DNA of 64,000 nucleotides from Armillaria gallica (GCA_037576215.1 JBANDB010000005.1:1550001-1614000), one strand, 5' to 3'. Positions 33,505-46,460 are shown, counted from the first letter of the stretch. Notes: generated from the sequence alone by a model not told the origin. Program-made: numbers and translations.

Positions 33505-35449
33505 AATGGACATGTCAGAAGAAGACTATATCCTCACCTCACCTTCTCCGGTATGTTTTATTTGAATGCGCCCCGAGCCTTGTGCTGACTCTTCTTTCTG
33601 TTCCATGCAGTTTGATGTGTCAATTTACACCGAACTCCTAGATCTCGTAAGATATGCTGAAGCTGGTCTCGGTATTGCTGAAATTGTATCCTCTTACGAT
33701 GATGGTATGTCTTGCACGTTGTGATGTTGTCCTCCATACCGACTCTGATCATCTCTTAGGTTCACACACTTATTTCCGATATCAGTCATCTTATCTGTCT
33801 CTGCTCTCAACCAATGAAGGAAACTGGTTGTATTCTTCCATGCTCGAATTCATCTGGCTATTCGAACTGTGGTATCCTTGGGTGGTGAACACAGCTTCAA
33901 CTATCCCATGGTCACAATCCTTCCATGTCGAAAAATCCTCTGTCCACCAGCCCGGGATGATACCCCTTGAGATGCTCGAGATCGTATTCCTGTTCATGCA
34001 TCATTGCGATCTCCTCGTATGCCGGTGCGTCAGCCAGGACTGGTGCATTGCTGCCAGTCGGTTCTCGTACTCGTCTATCAGGTTCAAGATGAGGGGAGGG
34101 TGGCAGCTTGCGTTCGACACCCTCGAGAAGCGATGCAAGGCAGAAGCGTATGCTTTTGCATCTGAGCTCATGCTTCTGCAAGGTGCTCGCCGCCGACGGT
34201 TTGAGGGTTGGATTCGCGATGTCTCTTACAGCAACTGGCCATGCTTTATTGCCCCTTCTTTTTATCTGGTCCTTCCACGCGTGTGCGGGGTTACCATCCG
34301 TGGCTCTCATTGTTCTCTGCATAATTATCCCGTACTCCGATACCCATACGTTCTTCCTTGATGCATCGAGACTGTGACGCTCTCTTGCTGTTCGCTGCGG
34401 GGTCACAGCATTGAGACTTTGCTGTCTCTATGTGGCAAGATCTCTTCCCTGGTATTGCATTCGGTTTTTTATGGCCATCTTGTATGTTCTCACTGCTTTG
34501 CCTTAATATGTATATGCTCACCAACCATGATCGTCACTTGTGTAGGTACCTCCTCGGTCCCTCGACCTTCTTGGTATGGAGGAGTGGAGATCTGAACGCG
34601 GCATCACCAGCATACTGCGATGACTGGTTCTGTCCGACACTCCTCCTACTTTATGCATGCTTTCTATTGATTTCCCCATGGATGTCGGCCCGATATTGTC
34701 ATCCTTTGTCGATGAAAGGGGTACTCCCCCTTTACTGTTGCAGCTTTTTCCGCTCTCTCCTGAGGGTTTGGGGTTAGAGCCATACCTTCTGCCTGGAGAG
34801 GTCTACCCCTTTCGTCTTCGCACCAGTTTCTTAGAAGAATTGTCTGCACGAGTCAGTCCTCATGTCGCATACATTCTGCCTTCCATCGCAGAGTTCACAG
34901 GTAACAGTATCACAACGCTGAGATTATCATTCCGTATGTCTTCGTCTATTCGTTGCCACCAGGTTCAGTTCGTTCTGACGTGTCTTTTTTTTCTTTTTTT
35001 TCTTTTTCTTTTTCTTTCTAGCAACTACAAGATGTTCGCCTCTTCCACACGTTTTTGACTTAAGTGGCTTCCACAACCTTACTCGCCTCCGTATCAACGT
35101 GGACGTGATGGACTTGCGATCTATCCTTGTAGGGTGTGCATCCTGGGTATCAGAGTGTAGATCGCTACGGAGTTCCGATTTCCAACTCATAGTGGCACAT
35201 CAGGCCAATCAATCTGCGCTTATGGTGCCTGCTCTCCGCTTGCCGCTGATATTACCTGTGTTAGCAGGTACTCCCGAGAATTTTGGTCGCTCCTTGCGTG
35301 GGAGTTTTCGCATTACTTTAGCCGGTCATGGCCTTATATCTGACATTGATTCAGTTGTTGTGGACGTTCTCTTTGCACTGGAGAGGCTGAAAATGTGCGA
35401 CGCGGTGACAGCAACCATTGCGGATCTCTTATGTACTGGGCCTGAGTAA
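33505..35449 (+). pseudogene. F-box/leucine-rich-like protein, element copy C (one in-frame TGA)
   Basis: Exons: MDMSEEDYILTSPSP (from 33,505), then FDVSIYTELLDLVRYAEAG.. to SSYDDG, then SHTYFRYQSS.. with the F-box segment IPLEMLEIVFLFMHHCDLLVCRCVSQDWC. A TGA at 34,359-34,361 falls between YVLP and CIETVTLSCCSL, where copies A and B continue without a stop. The frame is open again afterwards (VGPILSSFVDERGTPPLL.., LRINVDVMDLRSILVGC..) to 35,449. Apart from that single stop the gene looks intact, so loss is recent, or the stop is skipped by splicing I did not find. Confidence 0.55.
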
Positions 35450-36440
35450 ACAGTTGTAGTGTACGCGCCGCTACGGTCATATTAAGTTTAATTATCTTGA
35501 AAATAAATCTGCCTTATCTGCTTTTGGAATTGAAATTAAATATTATTATATTTGATTTTTGTATATATAAGTAAGACGTTCGTCTATTTCGTCTTCTTTT
35601 TTTTTTTGACCCTCGAACGTTAACACCTACGCCTTTATCTGTGCGCTTTTCCGAGCGTGATGCGGCTGTCTGTCCTTGGGCTCCTCTGTGCCGTTTGTTC
35701 TGCCTTCATCACTATACTGGCATGTATGGAACCTGTATGTCTTCAGCATCTGTATCACGCGATCAATTGTTGACGTGGCTGCAGTCTTTGCTCTGCGTGG
35801 TTAAAATACGACCGTACCCTGTCATGCCCTTCGTCAGTAACTTGCCGAGCATTGGTGAGTGGCGTTTATTGCATGTATGTCTCTTGGACTAAATCCTGGT
35901 GTGCAGTACATGCCCTCGAAAGTGTCTATGGGGGTATTATTATGATCTGTGCTGGTATCGGAATTGTGCTGTCTCTTCTCGAGCGCCTATGCCCTTGTGA
36001 GTTCGTATTGTTATGCCTGTTTTTTTCCCTCCGGACGCTGATTGTGTTGTTTCTTTCTTTCTTTGCTGCCCGCTGCAACCTTTTGCCTGACATGTGCATG
36101 CTTGACGTGTCAGCCACATTGGTTCTTCTTGTACGCCTCGACACTTCAATGTCCCGTGTCCGCCCAGATGGGTATTATCAGTCTATCTGCCCACATGGGT
36201 GTATTATGCGTGGTCTGTGCGAATGTCCTGCCTCTAATTATTGCACCCCCAATTATCACCTATCATGCTGTTTGCTTCGACTTGTGGTCTATATACTGTA
36301 CAACTGTTTCTGTGTATCGTCGACTGTCGTGCGTGCGTGGAACCGAGTGGCTCCGTTGTATGTCCAGCATGTTTGCGGACGATGCTCTGCATCTGTGCGA
36401 CGTACGACCTGTTCTACCCATACCTTCCATTCATCTCATG
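35450..36440. other. upstream region of the Rep-helicase
   Basis: A TATATATAAG promoter-like string occurs near 35,561, followed by a T run. Frames between 35.6 and 36.4 kb contain Cys pairs but change frame often. They may be decayed N-terminal Rep-helicase exons. Confidence 0.35.
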
Positions 36441-39400
36441 CTCGCATCGGGGGTGGTCATGGTGCTCATCTGTTTGTGTCGAGTGAAGTCCTCTCGCCCT
36501 ATATATCTGGCAATGATGTCGAACACCAGCCCGTCGATCTCGCCCCCTCTGTGAAATATAGGTATCATGGGCATGTGCTGAAGTCCGCGGTCGACTTGTC
36601 TGACAATTCCCTCATTGCTGTCCACGTACCCATTGGTAAAATTGCATCTGGTATAATGTTCCATGAACTGCGTGCTCTCATTCTTAAACACGATACTGAT
36701 CTCACTTCTCGAAGCTCTAAACGTGTTATGCTAGACGCTCTGCAAACACATGAATGTCCTGCATGTGATACGCACATTACTCTATTCAAGACGGTGCCTA
36801 TCTTCGGTAACAACACTAAGTCTTCTAAGGCACGCACTACCCCTGTCGCAAGCACTGTTTCCCCTTTGTCGGAGTCTGTGTTCCCTCCCCCTGCACTAGA
36901 TAACACATGCGAGGCATCTATTGTACGGTCTTGCGCCGATGCTATGCAACCCTCTCGATTCAAAGAGGCCAGATGTACCATATGTGGACAGCTCAAGCCC
37001 TTTACTCAACTAAGTCCTGCATGTCACGTTGCTCGATTCTTTTCTATTCTAGAGAATGATACCTGTACCAGGAAAGAGCGAGCCTCTGATAATGATCCCG
37101 TTCAGTCTTTACCTGGTCCTGTAATTGATATGAAAACAGACCTGATCTGTCTACCGTGTAGAGCATCTGTCCGTAAGGGTGTAGTTCCTAAGCACATGCT
37201 CACTCATAATCTCTGGTTGGGGGATGTACCTGACGTACTTTCTTGACTGTCCTTCATGGAACGAATACTCGTTTCTCGTGTATGACACAACTGTTGTTTT
37301 GTACGTGTCGCTCTCTCTGCCCATCCGGATCTTGGCTCGAGGAAGATGATATCTCATGTTGTTGCATTCAAGTCTCCGGTCTCCAAGATCTATTCCGTAT
37401 TGCCTCCACCAAGGGACAAACTCGACGAGGTGCTGGCTGTTATATTTACCGGGCCATCCGCGCCCACCAAGGACGATATGAAGCGAACCCCCCTGCTAGT
37501 GCGTCACAAATACATTGTGGATGCACTGGGTTGGTTGTGACTCAACCATTGTGACTACGATGACGTCGAGGTCTCCATGGACAACCTTGCAATGTATGAA
37601 GATGGCAAGGCACCCGTCACGGTTGTGTATCAGGACCGGCAGAGTAATAAGGTACCAGCATCTTTGACAACGAAGAGGCAGACGGGACTACACATGGACC
37701 TTGTCCAGTTGTTGTGCATGGACTGGTCGGCGAGCGTCTCGACACCCTTCCCATCAAGACCCAGAAAGCGATGGCTACTCGTCATTTCAAGGCAAACCAT
37801 GGCGTTCTCGCTGTGGGGCATGCGGAGTCACCAGAATCCATATATAACAATCCAGCCTTATATCCATTGATGTTTCCATGGCTTTTCCCGTATGGATTCG
37901 GTGGGGTAGGTTCAACTGAACTATCAGACCAGGCTCACAAACGATGGCTCCTCATGTATCACAATAAGCGCTTTCAGGTTGACATCGGATTTCCTTTTGT
38001 TGCGTTCAGCCATGAGCAGATTCGGGCGAGTACGACAGGTGGGTTTCTGCTCGCATCCAAGGACAAATTCTTCGACATATCTGAAAGACTAATGCAAGTA
38101 GATGAGAGTGTTTTGGAGACCCTTTCCGATAGGATGAAAGCAGGAGAAACGGTTGTGCCCACTACGCCAGCAGAGAAGGATTGTTTTCAGTTGGTAAACG
38201 ATCTCGACCATGTTGCATACAAGGTACAAAGGTCACTCACCTCGAAGAAGTACATGTGTAATGAAGCATATTCTTTAATGGCTGCAGAAGGTGCACCCTC
38301 TTGGTATTTTACCATGGCACCTTCTGATCACAATCATCCTATTTGTGTATATTGGGCTGGTCACAATATCGAATTTGATCCCGTGCCTTTAAATGAACGG
38401 GAACGGGTTCATGCTGTAACCAGCAATCCAGTAGCGGCTGCACGGTTTTTCAACTTCATGGTAAATTTGTTCATCGTGCATGTGCTTCGACCCGGAGACG
38501 ATATTATTCCAGGCTTGTTCAGAAACACTGCAGCGTATTACGGGACTGTGGAACAGCAAGGACGGCTCACATTTCATATTCACATGATAATATGGCTGTA
38601 TAATTGCCTTAGTCCTCAGCAGGTGAAGGAAAGGCTACTCGCCAGAGACTCCGTCTTTCAGCAGGAACTCATCGCATACCTAGATAGCGTCCACAAGGGA
38701 GATTACTTTAGCGGTCCTCAGACTACTGTTACCGACATTCGCCATGCTGAGAAGCTGCAGCCTGGTTACCAAGAGCATACCGATGTGCTGCCCACCCCTC
38801 CTCCTTCTCATTGTGACGTGGATGGATGTGGTGATTGCGCGAAAGGCGACACGACTGATACCTGGTGGGCATACTTCAAACACGTAGTAGATGTCATCGT
38901 GAACAAATGTAACGTCCACTCGTGTCATAGCAATACTTGGGCCGATGGAACCCTGAAAGGGAATGTGAATGCTAAGGGTTGTAAGGACAACAAATGGAAA
39001 TGATGTAAAGCCAGGTTTCCTCGTAAGATCGTCAAAGAGAGCAACATAGACGACAGTGGTCATGTTAACCTCAAGAAGTCCGAAGAGTGGATAAATACCT
39101 TTGCGCCTCTTATTAGTTATCTCTTTCATTGTAACACGGATGTAACCTCCCTGCGGTCGGGAACTGCGATCAAAGCGGTGCTGATCTACGTAACAGACTA
39201 TATCACCAAACCCGGACTGAAGACCCATGCCATCTTTGACTGTATAAGATCAATATTTCAATGGAGTCGCGAGCGTCCAGACGACCCCCAGAAGACGCGC
39301 AAGGATCGTGCCAGGAAATTAATGACACAGATGGTGAATGTATTGGGTGCTAAAACCGAACTGGGTTCTCCAATGATATGCACATATTTGCTCAGTTTGC

Positions 39401-41966
39401 CGGACCACTATACCAATAAAGTTTTTGCGACATTCTACTGGAAATCTTTCGTTGCCGAGGCCAGAAACTACTGGAAACCGGACGGGGAGTCTCCTGATGA
39501 AGTCAAAATAACATTGAAAAAGGGTAGGGGCACCATTTTGGGTGTTTCTCCCGTTGAAGACTATATACATCGTCCAACCGAACTGCAAGATATGGCTCTA
39601 TACGACTGGATCAGCCTGTGCGAGCGTGTATCTAATAAATCGAAGGCCAGTCGCTCCGGGCAAGATCTGCAAGACGATCCCATTGAAGTCGACGACGTAT
39701 GTAGAATACTGGAAGAACGCGGCGACATGTGCGACAAAGAACCGGACGTCGCACCCGTCGACGATGAAACTGAATCTCTGGATGGCTTCATTGTACCATC
39801 TGACAGTGAGGATACCCATCTGGCTGGCGAATATGACCCCCTCGTGCCGGACGCTGCTCCCTGCGACGGTGGGCGCAGAGTGGAGTACATTGGTCATGAA
39901 ACAGACTCTGGAGACGACGTATGCAATGACAGTCGCCAGCCAAAGGTGAAGAGAAAGAGGTTTCGTCGGCTCAAATTCTCAAATGAGCACCCTCTGTATG
40001 GGTCTCATCATGTACGCGTGCGGGGACCCAATGACCGGGTTGTTCCTAATTTTGTTGGTGGAATGCTACCAAGAAAAGATAGGGGGGACCGAGAATACTA
40101 TTGCAGTGCGATGCTCGTGCTGTTTCGACCATGGAAGACTGGTTCTGAACTGAAGGCCGATCAAGAGAGTACTTGGGAATCCGCTTTCCAAGCTCACAAT
40201 TTTACGGAGCCTCAGCTGCGGATAATGGCGAACTTTAATCTACGTTACGAGTGTCTGGATGCTAGAGACGATTACAGGGCTGAACTAATGCAGGAGATCG
40301 AGGGAGAAATCCCTGCTTGGATGGATGGTAACACTTACGCCGATATTGCAGCTGATGGGAAACAACAAATGGTGCTCGAGGATATGACCGAGTACGGCGT
40401 CGACCCGGATCTCCTGAACAATAAAGCTATGCACGGACGACGACACCAGGCGAGAGAACGACAGGCTGCTGTAATACAGAACCTGATGGGACCTGCCGGC
40501 TGTAAATGGGCCGCTCCTGACCCGTGTCTCGCTACTGTATCGCATGCCTCCCCTACTTCACCCTTATCGGACAAAAGTCCGTCAGATTGGAAAAGCGAAG
40601 TAGATCATGCGAAAGCAGCTCTACTAGAGTCTCGGCGAACTCAGGATGTGGAAGTTCAGCATAGCAAATTTACAAAGACTAAGCACTACGTAAATCAGGT
40701 TGAGATTATTCGAAAGCATCATTTGGTACGTACTCAGCATGACAATACAGAAGAAGAGTTTGTATCCAGAGTAGAAACCGATTATTGTCTCAATACGGAA
40801 CAATGCCGTGCATTTAGGATCGTGACGCAGCACGCCTCCACTCCCGGTGCGGATCAACTGAAAATGTATGTGGGTGGCATGGGTGGAACGGGAAAGACTC
40901 GTGTACTTAACGCGCTGACTGCTTACTTCAAAGAACAGGGCGAGAGCAAACGACTAGTCATAGTCGCACCCACCGGCACTGCCGCGGCTTTGGTAAAGGG
41001 TTCTACCTACCATTTCATGTTCGGCATAAATGAGTGTCACGGAGAGGCTATATCCAAAAAAGCATTAGCTGAATTCAAAGAGAGGATGGACGGCATGGAT
41101 TACATTTTCGTCGACGAGGTGTCTATGCTGTCTTGCGTCGACATGTATCGTATAAGTGCCCGAATGGCTATGTGCACCAATCGGCCAGAGCTCCCTTTTG
41201 GTGGTATGAACCTAATATTTGCTGGCGACTTCGCACAGTTACCGCCAGCAATCGGATCCGAGCGTGCATCCTTGTATGGGCCTAACGAAGGTTTGTTCGC
41301 TTCGAGCAAAAAGGCACAGGAAATGGCAATGGGAAAAGCAATCTGGCACCAAGTCACGAGCGTTGTAATTTTACGCCAGAATATGAGACAACGCTCCCAG
41401 ACGGTCGAAGACGAGAAGCTCAGAACGGCGCTGGGTAACATGCGATACAAAAGCTGCACGAAGGCTGACCTGGCTTTCCTTAACAGCAGGGTGTCCGGCA
41501 GACCCAATGCCCCAAGGATCGCAGATAAAGACTTTCGAAACGTATCCATCATAACCGGCTTAAATGTACATAAGGACGAGTACAACAGAATCGCGTCCAC
41601 ACGATTCGCACAGGAGACCGGCCAGACCTTGACCACGTTCTACTCTGAGGATCAATTGTCTTCCTCTGAAACGACGGAACGTCTGGTACCCGGTAAAGGG
41701 AAGAAACTATTTGTTACAGAGATATCTGGGGCTCTGCAGGATTTATTATGGGCGGCGTCACCGTCGGAGAACGACAAGCACATACCCGCCACGCTGGCTA
41801 TTTGCGTCGGCATGCCTGTAATGATTCGAGTTAATTCAGCCACCGAATTGTGTATAACAAAAGGCCAGGAGGGTACAGTACATTCGTGGAAAGAAGCAGT
41901 TGGTTCGCATGGACAAAGGCTGCTGTCCGTCCTGTTTGTTAATCTTGTAAATCCTCCTACGGAAGT
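36440..41966 (+). pseudogene. Helitron Rep-helicase, 5' part (interrupted)
   Basis: Rolling-circle transposase. In order: an N-terminal region with Cys pairs (CPACDTHITLF near 36,760; CTICGQLKPF near 36,975); a DUF6570-like region (YSVLPPPRDKLDEVLAVIF, KRTPLLVRHKYIV, 37.3-37.6 kb); the Helitron_like_N Rep domain with HUH motif (FHIHMIIW, His codons 38,575-38,583) and paired tyrosines (YVTDYITKP, about 39,187); and a PIF1-type helicase with Walker A GMGGTGKT (40,877), Walker B FVDEVSML (41,110) and GDFAQLPP (41,224). In-frame TGA codons lie at 37,244, 37,283, 37,538 and 39,001. A frameshift near 37,655 moves the frame once. A hAT element is inserted after codon position 41,966. It is therefore dead as it stands. 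Confidence 0.85.
41959..41966. repeat. 8-bp target duplication of the hAT element, left
   Basis: ACGGAAGT, repeated at 46,453-46,460. Confidence 0.9.
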
Positions 41967-44900
41967 TAGTGCTCCAACCCTTTACTTTTCCTTTACGGGT
42001 CCAGGTAAAATAAAGGGAAAGGGTTTGTAAAACGTTTAGAAACCCTTTATAAACCCTTTAAAAGGGTTGATTCACGTGACATGCAAGCACAGCGGGAGAC
42101 AGCTCAAACAAGGCTCTAAGACGACTAGCCGCATCATATATGAATCAATGATGGATATTTTTGTTCTCATTTTATACTTGTATACATCTAAAACTAGTTA
42201 AAGAAGAAAAGACCATCCTTGATCCAAGCTTTCGTGAGCATAGCCGTCATTATGGTGTCAGCTTTTAGTGAGGAGCGAGTTTCGGTGCAGAGATGCCGCG
42301 ACTTCGAAAACAGACGCTCAACCGAAACACTAGTACCCGGGATTGCCAAAAAATCACGAGCCATCCTTGCAATAACAGGGAATCTTGATTCATTCCGCTG
42401 TATCAAGGGATCAATACTAGCATAGGACTTCAAATGACACAGTATTACTCACCTTCCACCAGGTAAGTGGATCATTCTCATCCCCTTGGTCAATGGTCTT
42501 GTATGCAATGTAGAAGCGATCACACTCGCTGGCTAGAACGGAAGCAGCCACAGGATCCATCTCGGAGTCTGATGGGACATCATTCATCATGACTTCATTG
42601 AGGAAATTTGACGTTGTTTTCCGAGTTGAAACTGATTTCTTCATCGATGCCTGATCTTCCTCGTTCGCCATATCTTTGTATTCTGTGTAGACAGTCTCAA
42701 ACAGGACCTTTGCACGTGTTGCACGGTCTGAATCATTCAGACGTCGGAACCAGCGAAGTCCAAGATGTGGATGAAGCACTAATGGGTAGACGAAGTCTTT
42801 AAGCACTGAAAATTGACGAGTTTCAAGGCACATACTGGTTGCTATGACATTATACTGATTGAATTTTGCTTTGAAATAGTACTTGTCGAGTTTCACCAAT
42901 GCCTGACGAGCGGCAGTTCGGATTTGCGGTAGTTGATTGAGATCTCCTTCTGTCGTTAACAGATGCCGGCTCATCATTTCGTACATTGGTAGGACCCATG
43001 GGAGTGTTGGAGTCGTCGATCGGGACATCTGTAAGGTAACTTGAGTGAAGACCTGCTCAGAAAAACATAGGATCAGGACAGATCATGAGAGAGTAGCATG
43101 AATGCACCGCACTTCAAGAACTTTACACAGCTTCTCGAGCATGCTCCATTGGGACATTGTGAGGTAAAGCGACTGGAGAACAGGACTCATAAGAACCCAA
43201 CAGTCAATTGCCTTTGTGCCGAGAGGGTTAGCCAACCATAAAGCTCAGAGGACACGAAGAAACAGACCTTTTGAAGCAGCAATGCACGCTTGATCATAGC
43301 ATGAGTATAATTCCAGCGTGTTATTATGTCCCGAATAGCCATCAGAAGGGCAATCTTGTGGCCTGATGGTGCGCGCTGATCCTTGTACACATCTTTAGCA
43401 ATCATTCGGAATTTGCGACGCCGCTGAGGTGAGGAGCAAATTTTTGTAACAATCAAGCGCAGCTAAAAACCATCGCAGTCAGACTGTAGGGTTGCATGCT
43501 ATTCCCGGAATGACCGACCTTCTTGACTGGACTCCAGGTGTCAACGTCATGAAGCAGCTGAGCTATGACATCGTCGTCGTCGTCGTCATATTCAATGTTA
43601 CCATCAGTTCGGGATGCCTCTTGCTGATCCATTTCTTCGTCGAGTTCTTGTTCGAAGGCTTTAAGACCCTCATCGTCATTCTCGTCGTAGTGGCTTGGAT
43701 ATTGCTTGTTTCCACTGAAGTAATCATTTTCGGCGGGATCTTCAGCTTCTTCTAAGCTGTTCATGATGACTTGGGTGACGAGGCTGACGACATGGTCGAG
43801 ACAGTGAATGTAAGCGTTATCGGGGACAAACCCAAGTCTATAATGTGTGAGCATAAGATTGCTGAGTGTTTCCGCAAAGACCTCGTTAACCGATGCATTG
43901 TCCATGGACACTGTTAAAAGCTTTTCAAGGACACCGAGCTGAGAGGTAGACTTTGCAAAAGCCATAGCAGCGTACACTCCTTCATGTTCTTTTTCTTCGA
44001 TGGGATGGAAGTCAATTACACGTTCAACCAAGCGCCAGTCTTCTGTGATCCAGTTGACAATGGTTCCGGTGAACGAGAACATCATAGATCTGGTGGTCCA
44101 AGTATCAGTGGAGGCGGCGATTTTCGATTTGACATTCTACAAGAAGAGTCAGCGCAAAGATCACATCAAAACATGAGCCATACCCGTATCTCGTTTTGAA
44201 CGTAGTCCCGCATGTCGGCATGGATGAGCTCAAGCTTTTTGCGAACAGTCGTATCGGATGGGAGCGAGAATTTTGACTTAATGTAGCGGAAGGTTCGGTC
44301 GGCGCCAGAGGATTCTGCAAAACAGAGTGGAAGATCCATCTCGAGTGCCCATGCAGTGATAACCTTATTGAAGCCTTCTTGGGTTGGGATATGCGTGGGA
44401 TTGAGCTCGCCATCACGCAAGAACTTCTCCATGATGGTATTGCTATTAAGTGATCCCGCCGGATTCTCGTCATCTTTGCTGGATGTGCTTGGTGCTGGCA
44501 TATCACGGTGAGCGTTCCGGACATGGGTGGACAAGTTACCCAGAAATGGCTTTTTAGGCTCATCTGCATCAAATTGAATGTTGTTGCCCTTCACAGTTCG
44601 TTTGACTGTTGTTCGACTATTCAGTATTAATATGTAAATGCATCCTCTTCCAGTATGAAGAACATAACCACGTACTGCGTACATCCTGGATGCCTACACT
44701 TGAAGGACCAGCGCATTTCCCCATTCATGATCACAGCTTTTGGCTCAGAGAAATGAATGCGGGATACACTCTTAGGGCCTCGAGCAGGTCGGTCTTTGTC
44801 ATCATCTGAATTATCGCTGATTTCGATGGCTTGTATACTTGGGGTTTGGCTTGAGCCAGGAGCACGTACATTTGCGGTTTTCTGTATAAGCATCAGATCG

Positions 44901-46452
44901 GATCCCGGAGGTGTAATTATGTTACTTGGCATACCTTAGACATGTGTATCTTCTTTGCCCCAGGTTTTGTCTTTCGGTATTTCCGGGACTTCTAACAGTA
45001 CAGATCAGTACAGTAGGTTCGATATACACGCAAGGTCTGACCTGTGCATGAACCGTATACATGGCCTTATCCTTCTGAGAGCCATCATCGCTACCATTCT
45101 CAGATCCAGAAACAAGGATTGTTCGCTTCCGTTTTGAGCCTGAAGGTACCCGGTCGTCATCTGGCTCAGAGAGCTCTTCTACTACTTCTAAGCCATCGTC
45201 TGCAAGTGAATATGCTCGAACAGGAGACTCCGAAGCATTTCGGCGGCGAAGTGTGTAAGTGGGGTCATTCTCGTCATCGCTACTAAATGCATCTGCATAA
45301 CAAGCATGATAAAGAATCTTCAAGCGGATGAGATAATAAGACATACCAGCATCAAAGAGTTTGAGGAGAGCATTACTTGCACCCTTTTTACCCTTCTTCC
45401 CCGGAGCAGCCCTCTGTTTTCTCTTCTCCTTTGTCTTCATTGAACCGTGTGTTGATTCTGGCAACTCCGAATCTAGTTCTACGTCGCTGTTGGGTGTATT
45501 GAGATCTTGGGTGATAGAATTCGAGCCAGACTGAGCAGCAGTACGCAAATCGGAAGTTGTATCTTGTTCATGTGGCGTAGAGTCGTCGACGGTGGATGAA
45601 TGCTCAGGTCTTCGTTCGGTTGATGTTGATGGGCCAGCTGCTGCGAGGTATCGAGAGACGTTTCCAGAGACTGGCTGAAAACCAGTCTTTTGCTTGCTTT
45701 TCAAGTCTTGAATATACGTTGATCTATCGCAAATAAAATAGTCAATAAGCTATGAAGAAATCTACAATTAAAAACTCACACAATATAGACAACCTCATTA
45801 ACAAGCCGTAACAATTTTGGCTCGACAATGTCAAGGGGCATCTGCGACCAGGGCACAGTCTGCAGGTACAAGACAACTGAGTCTAATCCGTATTGACCAC
45901 GTCGAATATTTGGAAGTCGGCCATTCTGATCACGTAGATGTTCAGCATAGAGGATGTCAAACCTTCGGTTGAAGGTTGAAAATGGGTCCTCCGACGCAAC
46001 GTGAGTCATAACATGGTAAATATTATCCTCGATCTTAGCCTCGGGTATAACTTGAGGAGGAAGCCGTGGACAGATCGTTGCGAGCTTCTGCACTAGTGCG
46101 CGCACTGAGGTAGGTGTGGGGGACATGATAGACAAGACCCCAGAAATTCACGCCAATTAAATAGTGATGAGTGCATGTATTCACCACAAAGTATGTGGCG
46201 CAAGTTGATACAAAGGCCATTGTGGAGAACTGCGCACGCGGTGGGCAGAGGGCAGCGTAGAATCAAGGAAATCCTATGAGTGGCTCAATGAACAAAGTCG
46301 TCGTAGACTGCCTAATTAGTAATTGGGATGTCTATTGTTTATCCTTTGTTTACCCTTTGTTTACCCTTTCCCCTCCGACCTAAATCTAAAGGTAAAATAA
46401 ACGGTTTAAAACCCTTTATAAACCCTTTAAAAGGGAAACGGTTGGAGCACTA
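41967..46452 (-). mobile_element. hAT transposon, 4,486 bp, complete
   Basis: Ends are TAGTGCTCCAACC and its exact inverse GGTTGGAGCACTA, flanked by the 8-bp duplication ACGGAAGT, as expected for hAT. Both ends carry subterminal CCCTTTATAAACCCTTTAAA strings. Removing the element plus one duplication copy rejoins the Rep-helicase frame (..PPTE-V-QLPGLPLN..) without a shift. The element therefore inserted into the helicase after or while that frame was intact. Confidence 0.92.
42194..46126 (-). CDS. hAT family transposase (about 11 exons)
   Basis: Cut-and-paste transposase acting in the nucleus on its own ends. The ATG is at 46,124-46,126. Exons join in phase: MSPTPTSVRALVQKL.. (to 45,780); STYIQDLKSKQ..LFDA; DAFSSDDENDP..TVHAQ; KSRKYRKTKPG..HMSK; KTANVRAPGSS..; then a BED-type finger split by an intron (CRHPGC .. 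HVRNAH). Next come the body with STDTWTTRSMMF and SMDNASVNEVF, an acidic stretch near 43,570, LRLIVTKICSS.., AIDCWVLMSP.., and the dimerisation region ending FPVIARMARDFLAIPGTSVS and ERLFSKSR. Roughly 1,150-1,200 aa. I see no stop or frameshift in this chain, so the element may be active or recently so. Confidence 0.85.
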
Positions 46453-46460
46453 ACGGAAGT
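46453..46460. repeat. 8-bp target duplication of the hAT element, right
   Basis: ACGGAAGT, identical to 41,959-41,966. Confidence 0.9.

Noticed and set aside
36042..36554. 170-codon hydrophobic frame upstream of the Rep-helicase
   Set aside because: Cys/Leu-rich low-complexity translation of T-rich DNA, overlapping the more plausible Rep-helicase N-terminal frame.
37244..39003. UGA recoding (selenocysteine or readthrough) in the Rep-helicase
   Set aside because: A frameshift near 37,655, another near 47,130 and the hAT insertion show decay. No recoding signal is visible, and at least two sites are where Arg is expected.
39178..39186. Start codon of a separate helicase gene at 39,178
   Set aside because: The codon is GTG and the frame is open upstream to the TGA at 39,001, which itself interrupts a continuous Rep domain. 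It is one gene with a stop, not a new start.
39542..39949. 135-codon frame and its minus-strand partners within the Rep-helicase
   Set aside because: They are shadows of the helicase frame, which carries all recognisable motifs.
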